NCBI GenBank assembly: GCA_019009955.1
Contig: CM032229.1
Coordinates: 192,140,001-192,204,000 of the forward strand
Direction of reading: 5' to 3'
Source of the DNA: Riptortus pedestris
Lineage: Eukaryota; Arthropoda; Insecta; Hemiptera; Alydidae
Length of the DNA: 64,000 bases
The first letter of the stretch is position 1. Each line of letters starts with the position of its first letter. Of the stretch, positions 10,397-23,468 are shown one piece after another. The translations under genes were made by a program, and so were the position numbers. Below the pieces are notes generated by a model, which saw nothing but the letters and a program-made list of their open reading frames with translations, made no database searches and was not told the origin of the DNA.

Positions 10397-13310
10397 ATAT
10401 TAGACAGAATTCTGGAAGTGGTAGCTACACTCAAAATGAGAGGTCTATCTTTCATTAATGTTATAAGGTAATTGCAATTATGGATATTAAAACAGGTCTA
10501 AAGAAAGACTGTAGGTAATGGGAGACAGAATTCTAGAGTTCTATCTTTCATAAACATTAGAAAGCTACTACAATAAAGGATATTCATCCATGTCTCGAGA
10601 AAGACTGCAAGGTTGCTAGAAAATCTGAAGTTGAAGGGTCAATCTTTCAAAAATGTTAGAAGGTAACTGCAATAATGGACTTTAATCCATGTCTTTAGAA
10701 AGGCTGCAGGAAATACTAGACAGTACTCAGGAAGAGGTATGTATACTCAAAGTTAAATGGTCTATCTTTCATGAATGTAAGAAGGCGACTGCAATTATGG
10801 ATATTAATCTATGTCTCTAGAAAGACTGCAGGGTAGTTAGACAGAATTCAGGAAGTGAATGGTCTATCTTACATGAATGTAAGAAGGCGACTGCAATTAT
10901 GGATATTAATCTATGTCTCTAGAAAGACTGCAGAGTAGTTAGACAGAATTCTGGAAGTAAATGGTCTATCTTTCATGAATGTAAGAAGGCAACTGTAATT
11001 ATGGATATTAATCCATGTCTCTAGTACTACTGCAGGGTAGTTAGACAGAATTCTGGAACTGAGTGGTTTATCTTTCATAAATGTTAGAAGGCAACTGCAA
11101 TTATGGATATTAATCCATGTCTCTAGAGAGACTGCAGGGTAGTTAGACAGAATTCTGGAAGTGAATGGTTTATCTTTCATGAATGTTAGAAGGCAACTGT
11201 AATTATGGATATTAATCCATGTCTCTAGTACTACTGCAGGGTAGTTAGACAGAATTCAGGAAGTGAATGCTCTATCTTTCATGAATGTAAGAAGGCGACT
11301 GCAATTATGGATATTAATCTATGTCTCTAGAAAGACTGCAGGGTAGTTAGACAGAATTCAGGAAGTGAATGGTCTATCTTACATGAATGTAAGAAGGCGA
11401 CTGCAATTATGGATATTAATCTATGTCTCTAGAAAGACTGCAGAGTAGTTAGACAGAATTCTGGAAGTAAATGGTCTATCTTTCATGAATGTTAGAAGGC
11501 AACTGTAATTATGGATATTAATCCATGTCTCTAGTACTACTGAAGGGTAGTTAGACAGAATTCTGGAAGTGAATGGTTTATCATCATTCGTGAATGTTAG
11601 AAGGCAACTGTAATTATGGATATTAATCCATGTCTCTAGAAAGACCGCAGGGTCGTTAGACAGAATTCTGGAAGTAAATGGTCTATTTTTCATGAATGTA
11701 AGAAGGCAACTGCAATTATGGATATTAATCCATGTCTCTAGAGAGACTGCAGGGTAGTTAGACAGAATTCTGGAAGTGAATGGTCTATTTATCATGAATG
11801 TTCGAAGGCAACTGCAATTATGGATATTAATCCATGTCTCTAGTACTACTGCAGAGTAGTTAGACAGAATTCTGGAAGTAAATGGTTTATCTTTCATGAA
11901 TGTTCGAAGGCAACTGCAATTATGGATATTGATCCAAGTCTCTAGAAAGACTGCAGAGTAGTTAGACAGAATTCTGGAAGTAAATGGGCTATCTATCGTG
12001 AATGTTAGAAGGCAACTGCAATTATGGATATTAATCCATGTCTCTAGAAAGACCGCAGAGTAGTTAGACAGAATTCTGGAAGTAAATGGTCTATCTTTCA
12101 TGAATGTTAGAAGGCAACTGCAATTATGGATATTAATCCATGTCTAAAGAAAGACCGCAGAGTAGTTAGACCGAATTCTGGAAGTAAATGGTCTATCTTT
12201 CATGAATGTTAGAAGGCAACTGCAATTATGGATATTAATCCATGTCTCTAGAAAGACCGCAGAGTAGTTAGACAGAATTCTGGAAGTAAATGGTTTATCA
12301 TCATTCATGAATGTTAGAAGGCAACTGTAATTATGGATATTAATCCATGTCTCTAGTACTACTGAAGGGTAGTTAGACAGAATTCTGGAAGTGAATGGTT
12401 TATCATCATTCGTGAATGTTAGAAGGCAACTGTAATTATGGATATTAATCCATGTCTCTAGTACTACTGCAGGGTAGTTAGACAGAATTCTGGAAGTGAA
12501 TGGTCTATCTTTCATGAATGTTAGAAGACGACTGTAATTATGGATATTAATCCGTCTCTAGAAAGACTGCAGGGTAGTTAGACAGAATTCTGGAAGTGAA
12601 TGGTCTATCTTTCATGAATGTTAGAAGGCAACAGCAATTATGGATATTAATCCATGTCTCTAGAGAGACTGCAGGGTAGTTAGACAGAATTCTGGAAGTG
12701 AATGGTCTATCTTTCATGAATGTAAGAAGGCAACTGCAATTATGGATATTAATCCAAGTCTCTAGAAAGACTGCAGAGTAGTTAGACAGAATTCTGGAAG
12801 TAAATGGGCTATCTTTCATGAATGTTAGAAGGCAACTGCAATTATGGATATTGATCCAAGTCTCTAGAAAGACCGCAGAGTAGTTAGACAGAATTCTGGA
12901 AGTAAATGGTCTATCTTTCATGAATGTTAGAAGGCAACTGCAATTATGGATATTAATCCATGTCTCTAGAAAGACCGCAGAGTAGTTAGACAGAATTCTG
13001 GAAGTAAATGGTCTATCTTTCATGAATGTTAGAAGGCGACTGCAATTATGGATATTAATCCATGTCTCTAGAAAGACTGCAGAGTAGTTAAACAGAATTC
13101 AGGAAGTGAATGGTTTATCATCATTCATGAATGTTCGAAGGCAACTGTAATTATGGATATTAATCCATGTCTCTAGAAAGAAATTTGAATTACCTGCAAT
13201 GTTAGATAGCATCCTGGAAGAGGTAGGTAAACTCAAAGTTAAAGGTCCCTCTTTCATGAATGTAATACAGTAACTTCAATGAAAGCTACTCAGTCATTTC
13301 TAAAGATAGT
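10397..13310. repeat. 102-bp satellite array, about 28 units
   Basis: Head-to-tail units of 102 bp (a few of 105 bp) fill 10.77-13.18 kb, about 24 fairly homogeneous copies. Longer, more diverged copies of about 110-125 bp lie on both flanks. Each core unit has the phrase 'gttagacagaattctgg' with an EcoRI-type site, most have CTGCAG, and all have 'aattatggatattaatcca'. The period is a multiple of three and one minus-strand frame is open in many units, giving chance proteins with a 34-residue repeat (e.g. at 12101-11421). The frame is broken at several points, so I do not call a gene. Blocks recur at 510 bp, five monomers. Confidence 0.95.
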
Positions 13311-14350
13311 CTAAAAACTGGCCAAGGCCATTTCACTAATATACGGTTCCTGTTACAGAGATGTGAATATCATGATTGGTAAGATTCCTATAGCTGTTAC
13401 AGAGGAAAATGCTTTAAAACATAGTTTTCCCAAGGTGATATCTCATATGTTGAACTTCCTAGGTGGTCTTTAACTATTGACTGTTTTTGATGTTTAGAAC
13501 ATCTAAGCACTATCTCATTTAGTGGGTGACTTAAGTGCACATTTTCATAACTCACGATGAAGTTATTGAATACTATATCATGTATTTGCTGGACAAGTGG
13601 TGGCAAAATTATAAGTGGATATTAAAATATCATTATATTCATCAGTTTCAAAATGGTAAATACAAAAAAAAAAAAGGCAACTTTTTTAATCAAGTATATT
13701 TTGGGCTTACATGAAAATACAAATAATTAAGCCAAAATTAGCCATTTTAATATTAAAATAATTAAAAAAAAAAAAACAACTTCTTTTCATATCATGTAAC
13801 AAATATCTTTCATAGGCCACTTTACAAATCAATTAACAATGCCGACTTAAATTAGAATTATTTTTTAATTAAGATATGTGTTCACAAACCGAGTAATACA
13901 ATCTTAAACTATTCCTTTACAGTGCATCACAATAATGAACGTACGTCGAAGAGTATATTGCAAAAACAGAATATTCCTACAAAATTTGATAGGTATTTTT
14001 AAATTTAAATGCTTACCATATGCTTCTTACAGATATGAATTCATTTTTGGTCAATAACATTGTAAATTCTCTACAGTTTATAAGAAAATTATAATTAGAA
14101 ACAGAAAAACAACTATGATACATTCAAAAATCAATTTTATTCCTCTTCAATCTTTCTAAGGAGATATTGTGAAAAGCAAGAATGTTATTATTTGTGGAAA
14201 TTATATCGAAATGTCTTTAGGTGCTAAATGAATGATTTAAATTATGAAGGTGACAAAGCTAATTGTTTACTCAAAAGTGAATAAATATTTTAGGAACTAA
14301 AATTATAGAATTTTTGGAAGAATTAAATGACTCGAAGATATGTATATTTG
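13311..14350. other. Intergenic AT-rich DNA
   Basis: No gene or recognised repeat was found beyond short A runs. Confidence 0.45.
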
Positions 14351-14351
14351 T

Positions 14352-14566
14352 TATTTTTAACGTCCATTTTTTGCTACTAAGGCTAATTGGGACGGGTTAT
14401 CTACAGGTCACCACCCTTTTCTAGTCAGGGCAGGGCTAAGGATTTTATTTAATGACTTGGTCACTAAATAAACCCCTATAGCCCAGGTGGGAACGGAACT
14501 CCATCTTCGGTTTTCCGAGTGAGTTCGCGGGCAAAGCCTTAACTGGCATGGCTAACCCACGCCCCC
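14352..14566 (-). mobile_element. tRNA-derived SINE
   Basis: A reverse copy: 'aacgtccattttttgctact' is followed by 'gggttatctacaggtcacca', 'tagtcagggcag' and a degraded tRNA-like head. An open frame across it (14636-14445) is not a gene. Confidence 0.8.
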
Positions 14567-16195
14567 TCCCACATGATTTTGGATTGAGGTAGTCACATCG
14601 GTTGCTTGTAAAGTAGAGTAGGCCCTTAATTAACAACTCTCAATATCTTTAATATGTCCAAGCATATTTGATAGAATATTTTTAAAAAATATTACAAATC
14701 ATAGGACAATGGCTGTTTTTTGTCTCGTCAAGATACTATATTAGTTGCAGAGCCAACCCCTAATCATTCATACATTACATAGAATGAAACACTATTACTT
14801 TCATTAATGTGCTATTGTATGATTAAAGCTTTTTCAGTATGGTATTATTATTATTATTATTATTATTATACTCAAAAGTATTAGCTTAATACAAGTGTTC
14901 AGTTTAATTCCTTTGCGGTTTACACTTTCGGTGTTAACTTTAACATAAATATTGTGGAGAGAGTATATTGGGAGAAGAACTTAGGCAGTATTTGGCATTT
15001 AAATCTGAATTGAGGATGTATAAATGGATATATAAATACATGCAACATAAATAAGTAATATAAGACAAGTAAGAGGTAATGTCATAAAGTCTAAAAAGCT
15101 AAAACAAATGTTTAAGTTTTAACTGTATGTTTACTTATACATTAGTTTTTAACTTTTAAGACATTGAAATTATATTTTACTAGAATTATATTATTTATTT
15201 ATGTTGTATGCATTTATATAAATGTATTTGTCAATTTATTATAAATAATTATTATTTTGGTAAATTTTGTAAAATGTTTTCATAGAATTTGAGCTAATTT
15301 TACTACGAATGTATTGCATAAGTATAAATGCTACTTCAATACTAAGTAAAATAATTAATTGACATATTAGTAAATGTTTGCTATTAAACAAAAATATTTG
15401 CCTATTATGCTATGTTAACATTTAGTGCAAAGAAGTACATTTCAGTCAGGGAGAAATTTATTTTCTAGTAAGCCACACAGAATTTATAATTTTATTTACA
15501 GTGATGAATTATACAAATAAAAATTCTATAAGAAGCAGCCGTTGATTTTTTTTGAAAATATTATTATTTTACAGCCAAATTCGATACACACTTCCTGTTT
15601 TCAAAATATACTCAGGCGTATGAACAATTGTGAGAGACAAAGTATTAATATTAAATACAAACTAAATTAATTATACTAATGTAAAATATATTTCTCATTT
15701 GTTCAATAGCTAATAAATGTATGTTTTATATTGAAGGAAAAGCGTTCTGAGTGCAGCTAGAACGGATCACAGTTAGGAATACCTTATTCTTCTAAATACA
15801 CAATATATCATCTATATACGTATAGACTTAGAATTAGCCAATTAGTATATTCAAAAAGAGAATATGAACAGGATTGGTTCGAGCTATTTACAGAGTAATG
15901 TGATATATTTACCTAGATATACACACAAAAGTAGAATGTGAAAATAATGGGATCAGTCAGAGGTGCGCAAGTCCATTCATAGGCCTCCTTCAAGTCGTAG
16001 CCAAACCTAAATTCATTCCTGACACAAATTAATGCTATCTATCATTCTGAAATGAAAAGTTTAATAAAAAATGATATTAGGATGGGTTATGGAAAACTAT
16101 TTTCTTCTGAGTTGATTCAATATTAATGCTAAAAAATCTGACTTGGACAAATTACACCCTTTTACTCAATTACTATTAAGTTGAATAAACAAAAG
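14567..16195. other. Intergenic AT-rich DNA
   Basis: Very AT-rich with a short (ATT)n tract near 14847. I see no exon, RNA gene or known repeat. Confidence 0.45.
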
Positions 16196-16666
16196 CCTCT
16201 CATGCAGGCTGCTGTATTAACTAAGCACACGTATTTGTATTTATCTCAAAAAGCAAAAGATAAATTAGAACAATATTTGGTATTTAAGCTTCAAATAAAG
16301 TGCTTCTTGATATAAGAGCATATTGTTAATATGGCACGAGGAGGAGTGGAGGTTTACTGAAGGCTCAAAACTAAACAATTCTAATATCATGGTTAATAAT
16401 AAAGATAGTGATAAAAAAACAACATTTATAGAACATTCGATTTTTAATCTGATTGGTTCTATACAATTTTTTGATCCGACATATGATAACAATGATACTT
16501 CAAATTTTCAAAATTCCACCCTCCCCCCTCCAACTGGCCCAATTTCAGCCATTAATGAACTTGATCTTCATTTTTACATAAAAGGTCTAAAACTCGAGTT
16601 TGGAAACGATTAAATGAAGATTGCAACAGCTAGACTGTTAACAGACAAACATGTGTTATATATGTG

Positions 16667-16720
<54 letters not shown>

Positions 16721-16721
16721 G

Positions 16722-16762
<41 letters not shown>

Positions 16763-16765
16763 ACA
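16196..16765 (+). repeat. Family A element with (TA)n tract, 3' end missing
   Basis: The diverged A-end is 'ctcatgcaggctgctgta'. The full body follows, with the C-rich run at 16517-16530, up to 'ttaacagacaaacatg', and an interrupted (TA)n tract runs from 16668 to about 16770. The B-end is absent. Confidence 0.7.
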
Positions 16766-17307
16766 TATATTTATATTCTTCAAATTTTATGGTATGGGTC
16801 TCCAACAAAAAACATTTTTTTTGGTGCAAACTTTATGAAATTTTAGTATACCCAAAATGGGATTCAAACTCAGATAATTACAGTATCAAGTCCACTCAGC
16901 TATGATATTTCTTTAGCTAACATCAACTAACTGAATTCGTTTAAAACAAAAATTTACAAAAGCACAACGTAATAAATGCATAACAGAAATTGTTTCCAAT
17001 CCAACTAAGGTAGGCACTCCTTTTCTACTGCCATCAGGAGAAGTAGGACAAGGTAAACACAATTTTATTCCAGATATTAAAAATTCTTCGATGTTCCGAA
17101 GATTTAAGCAAGAAATGATTATTCTGGTTATACTATCATTCTAGAATTTCCAAACCAATAAAACCCCAATCCAAACCAATAGATTATTGACCTCCGAAAT
17201 CGTAACACAATTGTTTGTCAGATGAAAGGCTGGAAAAATAAAGGGATAAGCCCATTTTCTGCACATTTTTTAATCAAGTACAAACAGTGCTGTATCAAAT
17301 ACTAAAA

Positions 17308-17937
17308 AGTCCATCACGCAGGGGCTGTGTAATCTAAGCAGATTTCCCACCTAAAGTTTAACAATAGATGAATCTACATACTGGTAACAAAGCACCACCG
17401 TAATATATTAAGTGAATAAATACTAACCATAACAAGGACCTCCCGACAGGAAGCATATGAAATATAAACAAACAGGTCTGCAGACCTCACACGGGAAAGA
17501 AACATAAATTACTGAAATACATCAGAATTGCATGAAACTCGCAAAGTAAAAGTTCAGTGAAAACAATATTTGGTATTTAAGCTTCGAATAATGTAGTTTA
17601 TTATATAACAGAGCGTTGTTCATGTAACATGAGTAGGAGTGGGGGTTTGCTGAAGGCTGAAAACTGGAAAATGCCTACATCTCTCTTAATAATCACGACA
17701 GAGAATAAATGTATACAACAATATTTATAAAACATTTAATTTGTAATAACATTGGTTCAATACAATTTTTCGATCCAAATTATAGCAATGGGAATATTTT
17801 GAATTTTCGAAAATCCCCCCCTCCCATTGGTCCTATTTTAGCCATTAATGAATTTTATCTCCCTCTTTACATAAAACGATTAAATGTCAAGTTTGGTAAT
17901 TATCAAACAAAAATTACGACCGCTAGATCGGAAACAG

Positions 17938-17976
<39 letters not shown>

Positions 17977-18096
17977 AGAGGACATCATTTTCCTCATCTT
18001 CTGGGTAGTATCGATGGACATTTGAAGAAACTTTGCAAAAATTGCGTCATTAGTATGACCTCAATAGCTGATCTCCCTTAACGGAAATCTGCTAAA
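17308..18096 (+). mobile_element. Family A element, nearly full length
   Basis: The A-end is at 17308 ('agtccatcacgcaggggctg') and the (TA)n tract at 17943-17972. The B-end has a slightly mutated palindrome (18070-18089) followed by CTAA. The next copy starts immediately, giving a head-to-tail junction. Confidence 0.78.
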
Positions 18097-19485
18097 AGTC
18101 TGTGCGTACACTAAGCAGGTTTCCTCACGTGCTGGCACAACACACTATGGAAACAATATTTGGTATTTAAGCTTAGAACAAAGAGGTTCATGTTGTAACA
18201 GCTAATTGATATTCAGACACGAGTAAGAGTGGGGCTTTACTCGAGGCTCAAAACTAAAAAGTCCATATATCTCAGTTTATATTAATCATAGAGAAAATAT
18301 GTATGTAACAACATTTATAGATAACTAAATAGTTTTAACATAAACCAACTTCCCATTAAAAACTTATTTATTAACGTCCACTTTTTGCAATTAATGCTAA
18401 TCCCGATGGGTTATCTAGAGGTTACCACCCTTTTCTAGCCAGGGTGGGACTAAGGATTTTATTTAATGAGTTTGTCACTAAATGAATTCCTATTGACCAG
18501 ACAGGAATGTAACTCGCCACTCTAGGTTTACCATGTGAGATTAAGGCCAATGCTTCAACCTCAGCCCCACAACTTTCTATTATAACTTTTGTAAGACAAA
18601 AAAATACTAGATTCCATAAGGTTTAACATGTTCGATTGAATTTTAAAAAGAGGACTAAAATCTCCTTTATTTCTCCAAACTTTCATAAAGCACTCCCTAT
18701 AGCTGTCCCAAAGCATCAACAACAAACAATGGCATCTTCGATGAATTAAAGCTTTGGTTACTAACGGATTTGTAATAAAATTAAGTACATATTACACGAT
18801 TATAGGAATAAAAATTTCCTGCTCTCTTATTGGAATGTATTTTTTTAAAAAAAAAATATCAGTGTAAGAATGAAAACTCTAAATAAAGAACGAACCCATG
18901 CCTCCGATTATATCCCTCATAGAATATCCTTCTACTTCAGTCTTTTAATTAGCAATTCATCAAAATCCATCCATAATAAAACATACCCGACACTATATTA
19001 TATACAATTTACACATATCTTATAACGATATTATATGAATACATTTAGACAATTCTAAGCTAAGACTACCGTTTGCACAAAATAATTACAGATTCGCTGG
19101 TCTAATATCAAGTCCAGCGATGAGTGTGTATAGTTTGTATTTCCATAATACACATTTAACGTTGCTCGTACACTTTACCTCTTAAAGTAATTTAAGCAAC
19201 CTTTGATCCCACTCCTTAAAACAGTTATTCAACAAAAAAATAATTAAATAAAAAAAAGTTATTTTATATAGACATACATTTTAGTCCAAAGACATAAAAT
19301 TAACAAAATATTCACAATCAAATTGTAGAAATAAAAATCAACTACAAGCATTAAACAAATTATTGTTTTTCATATGTTGTACACTCGACGTAATGGATAA
19401 AACTCATTTATAAAATCACCAACAGTAAACAGACTTCGTCAAAACTAAGGATGAAATATATTTGCAAAAGTGTTGTAACAGGCAA

Positions 19486-19537
<52 letters not shown>

Positions 19538-19658
19538 TTCAACGGACTCCATTTTCATCATCTCCTAAGTAGGATCGATGGAAATTTGAAGAAAAATTTT
19601 AAAATTGCGCCACGAGTACGACATCAATAGCTGATTTCCCTTAAAGGAAATCTGCTAA
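18097..19658 (+). mobile_element. Family A element carrying a SINE
   Basis: The A-end is shortened ('agtctgtgcgtacactaagc') and the body runs to about 18330. A minus-strand SINE and AT-rich DNA follow, then a (TA)n tract (19494-19533) and a B-end with palindrome (19633-19652) and CTAA (19655-19658), followed by T. The middle kilobase has no family A counterpart, so this may be two broken copies rather than one. Confidence 0.55.
18364..18569 (-). mobile_element. tRNA-derived SINE
   Basis: A reverse copy with 'ttaacgtccactttttgcaa', 'gttaccacccttttctagcc' and a shortened tRNA-like head ending in 'cctcagccccac'. Confidence 0.82.
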
Positions 19659-19659
19659 T

Positions 19660-19775
19660 TGCATGGGCATAATGGGCTATTAGCCAGTGTGAAACTGTTC
19701 AGATACACTTTAATTGAGCCATGTCCTGTTAAAAATTGTGTTGTGTAAAAGTCAGTAGATGTTTATTTATTGTTC
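19660..19775 (-). pseudogene. Non-LTR retrotransposon C-terminal remnant
   Basis: On the minus strand a short frame reads FLTGHGSIKVYLNSFTLANS followed by PLCPC. This is the 'LTGHG...YL..F....CxC' motif after the reverse transcriptase/RNase H part of jockey/R1-type elements. It is cut off where the family A B-end abuts at 19658. Only this motif supports the call. Confidence 0.5.
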
Positions 19776-20469
19776 AAATATTCTGCAATATGAGGAATGA
19801 AAGTCTTTAAATGTTGTCCTTTGTTACTGTCCAATGCTGCTACCATTTATTTATGGTGTCTGTGTGCAGTAAAGGCTTAATGTGTTCTTCGGTATTTTTG
19901 AGTAACATTCTACAATTTTGGAAGATTTATTGGTTACGCTTATTAATCTATGAAGAATATTGGGCGGAGAATGATTTCAGCAGAAGAATGTTTAGGCGAA
20001 TGCATGATCATCCCTAAAATCTATATGACTGCTGAGTTTGCTTATTTGTACAAAATATTATTTTCAAAACATGTCTCAGGATTATTGATGGTCTCAAAAC
20101 AACCAAGTAGTCTTTTTTTTTCTTTATCTCCTGCAAGTAACCCTATGAGAAGTTTTTGAATACATGTTTTCATTGCCACATGGCATATTACATGTTATGT
20201 TTAAATACATTTTTATTTTACAATATATATACGTTAATCAATCATCTAATCAAATATAATATATAAAAACATAACAATTATAATAGAAAAATATTAAAAT
20301 AAGTAAGATAATTAAAAATAAAATTAATAAATGAAATGAAAAATAATTAAATAAAACCAAATCAATTAAAGTTAAACTGAACCGATGTTTAATTTGTGAG
20401 TCTATGTAAGGTAAATATATTGAATTATAATTCCCATTCTTCACAATTAATACAACTTTACATTCTAAT

Positions 20470-20860
20470 GTATTTTTCCTACATCCATATCTATAATTTT
20501 GATAAATTTTATAAGTTTTTTATTATATTTATTAAATATAATATGAGGTGGTTCTGGCCAATTACCTCCTTTTAAAATTATGTTCATTATTAAATTCGAT
20601 CTATTTTGATTAAATGTTGAACAGTCATAAAGTATATGTAAAAATGTTTGTGTTGTCTGTGAGTCGCAAGTACATTTGTCATTGTCTTGAATTTTAAATC
20701 TTGTTAAATAATGTCCTGCCTGTCCATGTTCCGTTAGAAATTGTGTGCATTTGTGATGGTGACTCTTAATTGTGTTGTAGTTGTGAGTTATATTTGGTAT
20801 GTATTGATGTAAGCTGTAAGATGTGTTACATGTCGTCCATTCTCTGTTCCACTAATGTAT
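20470..20860 (-). pseudogene. Non-LTR retrotransposon C-terminal remnant
   Basis: Minus-strand frames contain FLTEHGQAGHYLTRFKI, then a cysteine-histidine knuckle CTCDSQTTQTFLHILYDC (CxC-x10-H-x4-C) and an Arg/Asn-rich tail. This order matches the end of the polyprotein of R1/jockey-like retrotransposons. No intact frame or reverse transcriptase core remains. It is probably a different copy from the one at 19.7 kb because the sequences differ. Confidence 0.6.
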
Positions 20861-21640
20861 TGTGTCGGTACGTAAGTATTTTTAATGTATGAGAGTGGCA
20901 CGAGAGAGAATTCTGGGATTATTTTTGTATCTGGAGCTGCTTCCTTTGCGATTAGTCTTAACGAGTTCTATAAATTCCAAAATGATTACCCTGTTACGAT
21001 AATCTTGTATAGAAAATGTTTCATTCTCATTTCTGATTTCTGATAACTATGTTCCATGGTGTATTCAGGTGATACTCCACAAAAAATAAGACCTTGAATC
21101 TTCAAATAGAAGTATACATATTCAACTGAGTTCCAAACTTATTTATCATTCTGATAAAATATATTTTTTATAAATTTATTGCTTCTCTTAAAGAACAAAC
21201 CTTTTGTTCAAACTTTAGTCAAAATGGTAAGGGAAAGGAATAAATAATTAGATATACTAATAATATTATAATATAATGTAAGAAAAATAACATATACAAG
21301 AAACAAAATTAAGTAAATAACTTAAAATTAACAAAAAAATTTATTCTCAACATAAATAGTAATAAAAAAATATTATCTCAGTCTATAAAGTAGACAAATA
21401 AGTAGAAAAAATAAAGGTAACAACAGAAAAAAATTACTTAATAATAGCAAATTAATTAGAGGTGCTTAAGATCTTCGACAATTAAAGCACTATTTTTTGA
21501 TACGATTTTTACTTCTTTTATACAAAGTAAAGGAACTATTTTAATCATGTAAATTGTTGGTTATCAGTTTCGACTGCTGAACACATTTTACTCGTTTCAC
21601 CATCAGTGTGTAAGTACATATGTCTCTTGCATAATCCAAA
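20861..21640. other. Intergenic AT-rich DNA
   Basis: The first 250 bp may continue the retrotransposon remnant upstream on the minus strand; the rest shows no gene or repeat I recognise. Confidence 0.4.
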
Positions 21641-21642
21641 AT

Positions 21643-22426
21643 AAAGTCCGTCATCAAGGGGCTGCGTAAACTAAGCAGATTTCCCACATGAAGTTTAGTA
21701 ATAGATAAACCTACATACTGCTAACACGACACCACTGTGAATATTAAGTAAATAAATACAAACGGTAATAAGAGGTCTTTCCCCTGCCGGTAGAAAACGT
21801 CTCAAATGTAAACAAACAGGTCTGCCAACGGCTTTCAGTTTTGTTTTTCCTTCCGACACCGGAAAGAAAAACAATAACTGAAACACATCAGAATATAACA
21901 TATTAATTTTATTGAAAACTATGTACTATATGTTTTACTCTAATTTATAATGAATCAGAATAAATTTTATCTCAATCAAGCAAAGTTTAGTAGTACAAGA
22001 ATTTAAGACAGGGGGAGGGGGGCACAAGAACATATTTGCATGTATCTGGTATAATAAAGGTCTCTGGAAAACAATATTTGGTATTTAAGCTTAGAATAAT
22101 GTGGTTTATTATATGGAGTATTTTTTATGTAACATGAGTAGAAATGGGGGTTTGCTGAAGGCGGAAAACTGGAAAATGCAAAAATCTCGGTTAATATTCA
22201 AGATAGAGAATAAATGTATTTAACAAGATTTATAGCAAATTTAATTTGCAATAAGATTGGTTCTATACACTTTTTTGATACGACCATAGTAATAGAGATA
22301 TGACGAATTGTCGAAAATCCCCCTCCCACTGGCACATTAACGAACATGATTTATCTTTTTACATAAAACGATTAAATATCGAGTTTAGTAATGCAAACAA
22401 AAATTGCAATCGCTAAGGCGTAAACA

Positions 22427-22492
<66 letters not shown>

Positions 22493-22601
22493 AATAGATT
22501 TGAACGGTCCTCATTTTCGTCATCTACTAGGTAGGATCAATAGTCATTTGAAGAAAATTTTCGAAAATCCTGTCATAAGTACGACCTTAATAGCTGCTAA
22601 A
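21643..22601 (+). mobile_element. Family A element, full length but lacking the 3' hairpin
   Basis: The A-end is at 21647 ('agtccgtcatcaaggggctg') with 'aagcagatttcccacatg'. The complete long body follows (a 'caaacaggtctgcc' segment, then 'gcatgtatct', then 'tctcggttaatattcaagat'). A (TA)n tract lies at 22432-22490, then the B-end. At 22591-22600 it reads 'tagctgctaa': the palindrome has been removed cleanly between flanking 'gct' and 'gcta'. A good reference for the long form. Confidence 0.78.
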
Positions 22602-23416
22602 ACAACAACCCTTAAAATGTTGAAATTTCATATTTAGGGTTGTAATAAGGTCTAGTTGTGATCCCCCTCTTTTGATCGAAATAGACTATGAGGGAGGGGG
22701 GGTGCGATTAGAGAAAGGCAAAATTAAAATATTGCGACTTTCTCGGTACATATTGGAGATACAAAATTTTTGTATAGAATCTTTTTTGTTTATCGTGAAA
22801 ATAAATTATGATTCTATGATATATTTTGATCGGATACATCGGAACAGAGATATCATACATCGTCAACAAAATAATATTACATGGAGTGAATCCAAAGTTT
22901 TTGATTATTTAATTTAATGGGAGTATGAGGAAGTTATTCCGTGGCAACATTACTTTTTATAATTGGTGGATAAAATGTTTAACCTGTTAATGTGCTTGCT
23001 TAAATGTGCTGAAATGCGCAACTAAGTTAGTCAAATTTATGGAATTGAAAGGAAAACTCGGTTACTAAATATTACATAGGATAGTTGACTATTGTATGCT
23101 TGTTTTCCAGGACAGATGGTGAAAGCAGACTAACCTAATAAACATTTTATGGTGGAATTTTGGCTCATGAATTGAGAGTTTCTTTATTATAAAAATAGTG
23201 TTTTAACTGTAAAAGACTTTGGGCAATAGTAATCAATTTACTAACTAATTCTAGTAAGTGAGTATTCGAAGTAGAGTCGTTAAGTAATTACGTTCCTTCC
23301 TCTGTACCCGACCATTTCTCAGCCGGCAAAATCTATAATCTCTCTCTATACTCAAATTATAAATCATCTTTTGTTTTTTTATTTTAGTAAATATGGATGC
23401 CTTTTGTAATCTTTGT

Positions 23417-23468
<52 letters not shown>

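Noticed and set aside
11421..13023. Minus-strand frames of 123-226 residues with 34-residue repeats as a repeat-protein gene
   Set aside because: The 102-bp satellite period is divisible by three, so an open monomer gives an open array. The frame is broken at several units, the start codon is internal to the repeat, and no flanking exon or signal is seen.
10397..13310. CRISPR array
   Set aside because: The units are contiguous 102-bp repeats without unique spacers, and the genome is eukaryotic.
16651..16905. Tyr-Ile repeat proteins over TA tracts (also at 5.5, 22.4, 26.8, 33.8, 36.3, 41.1 and 49.9 kb)
   Set aside because: These are translations of (TA)n microsatellites within family A.
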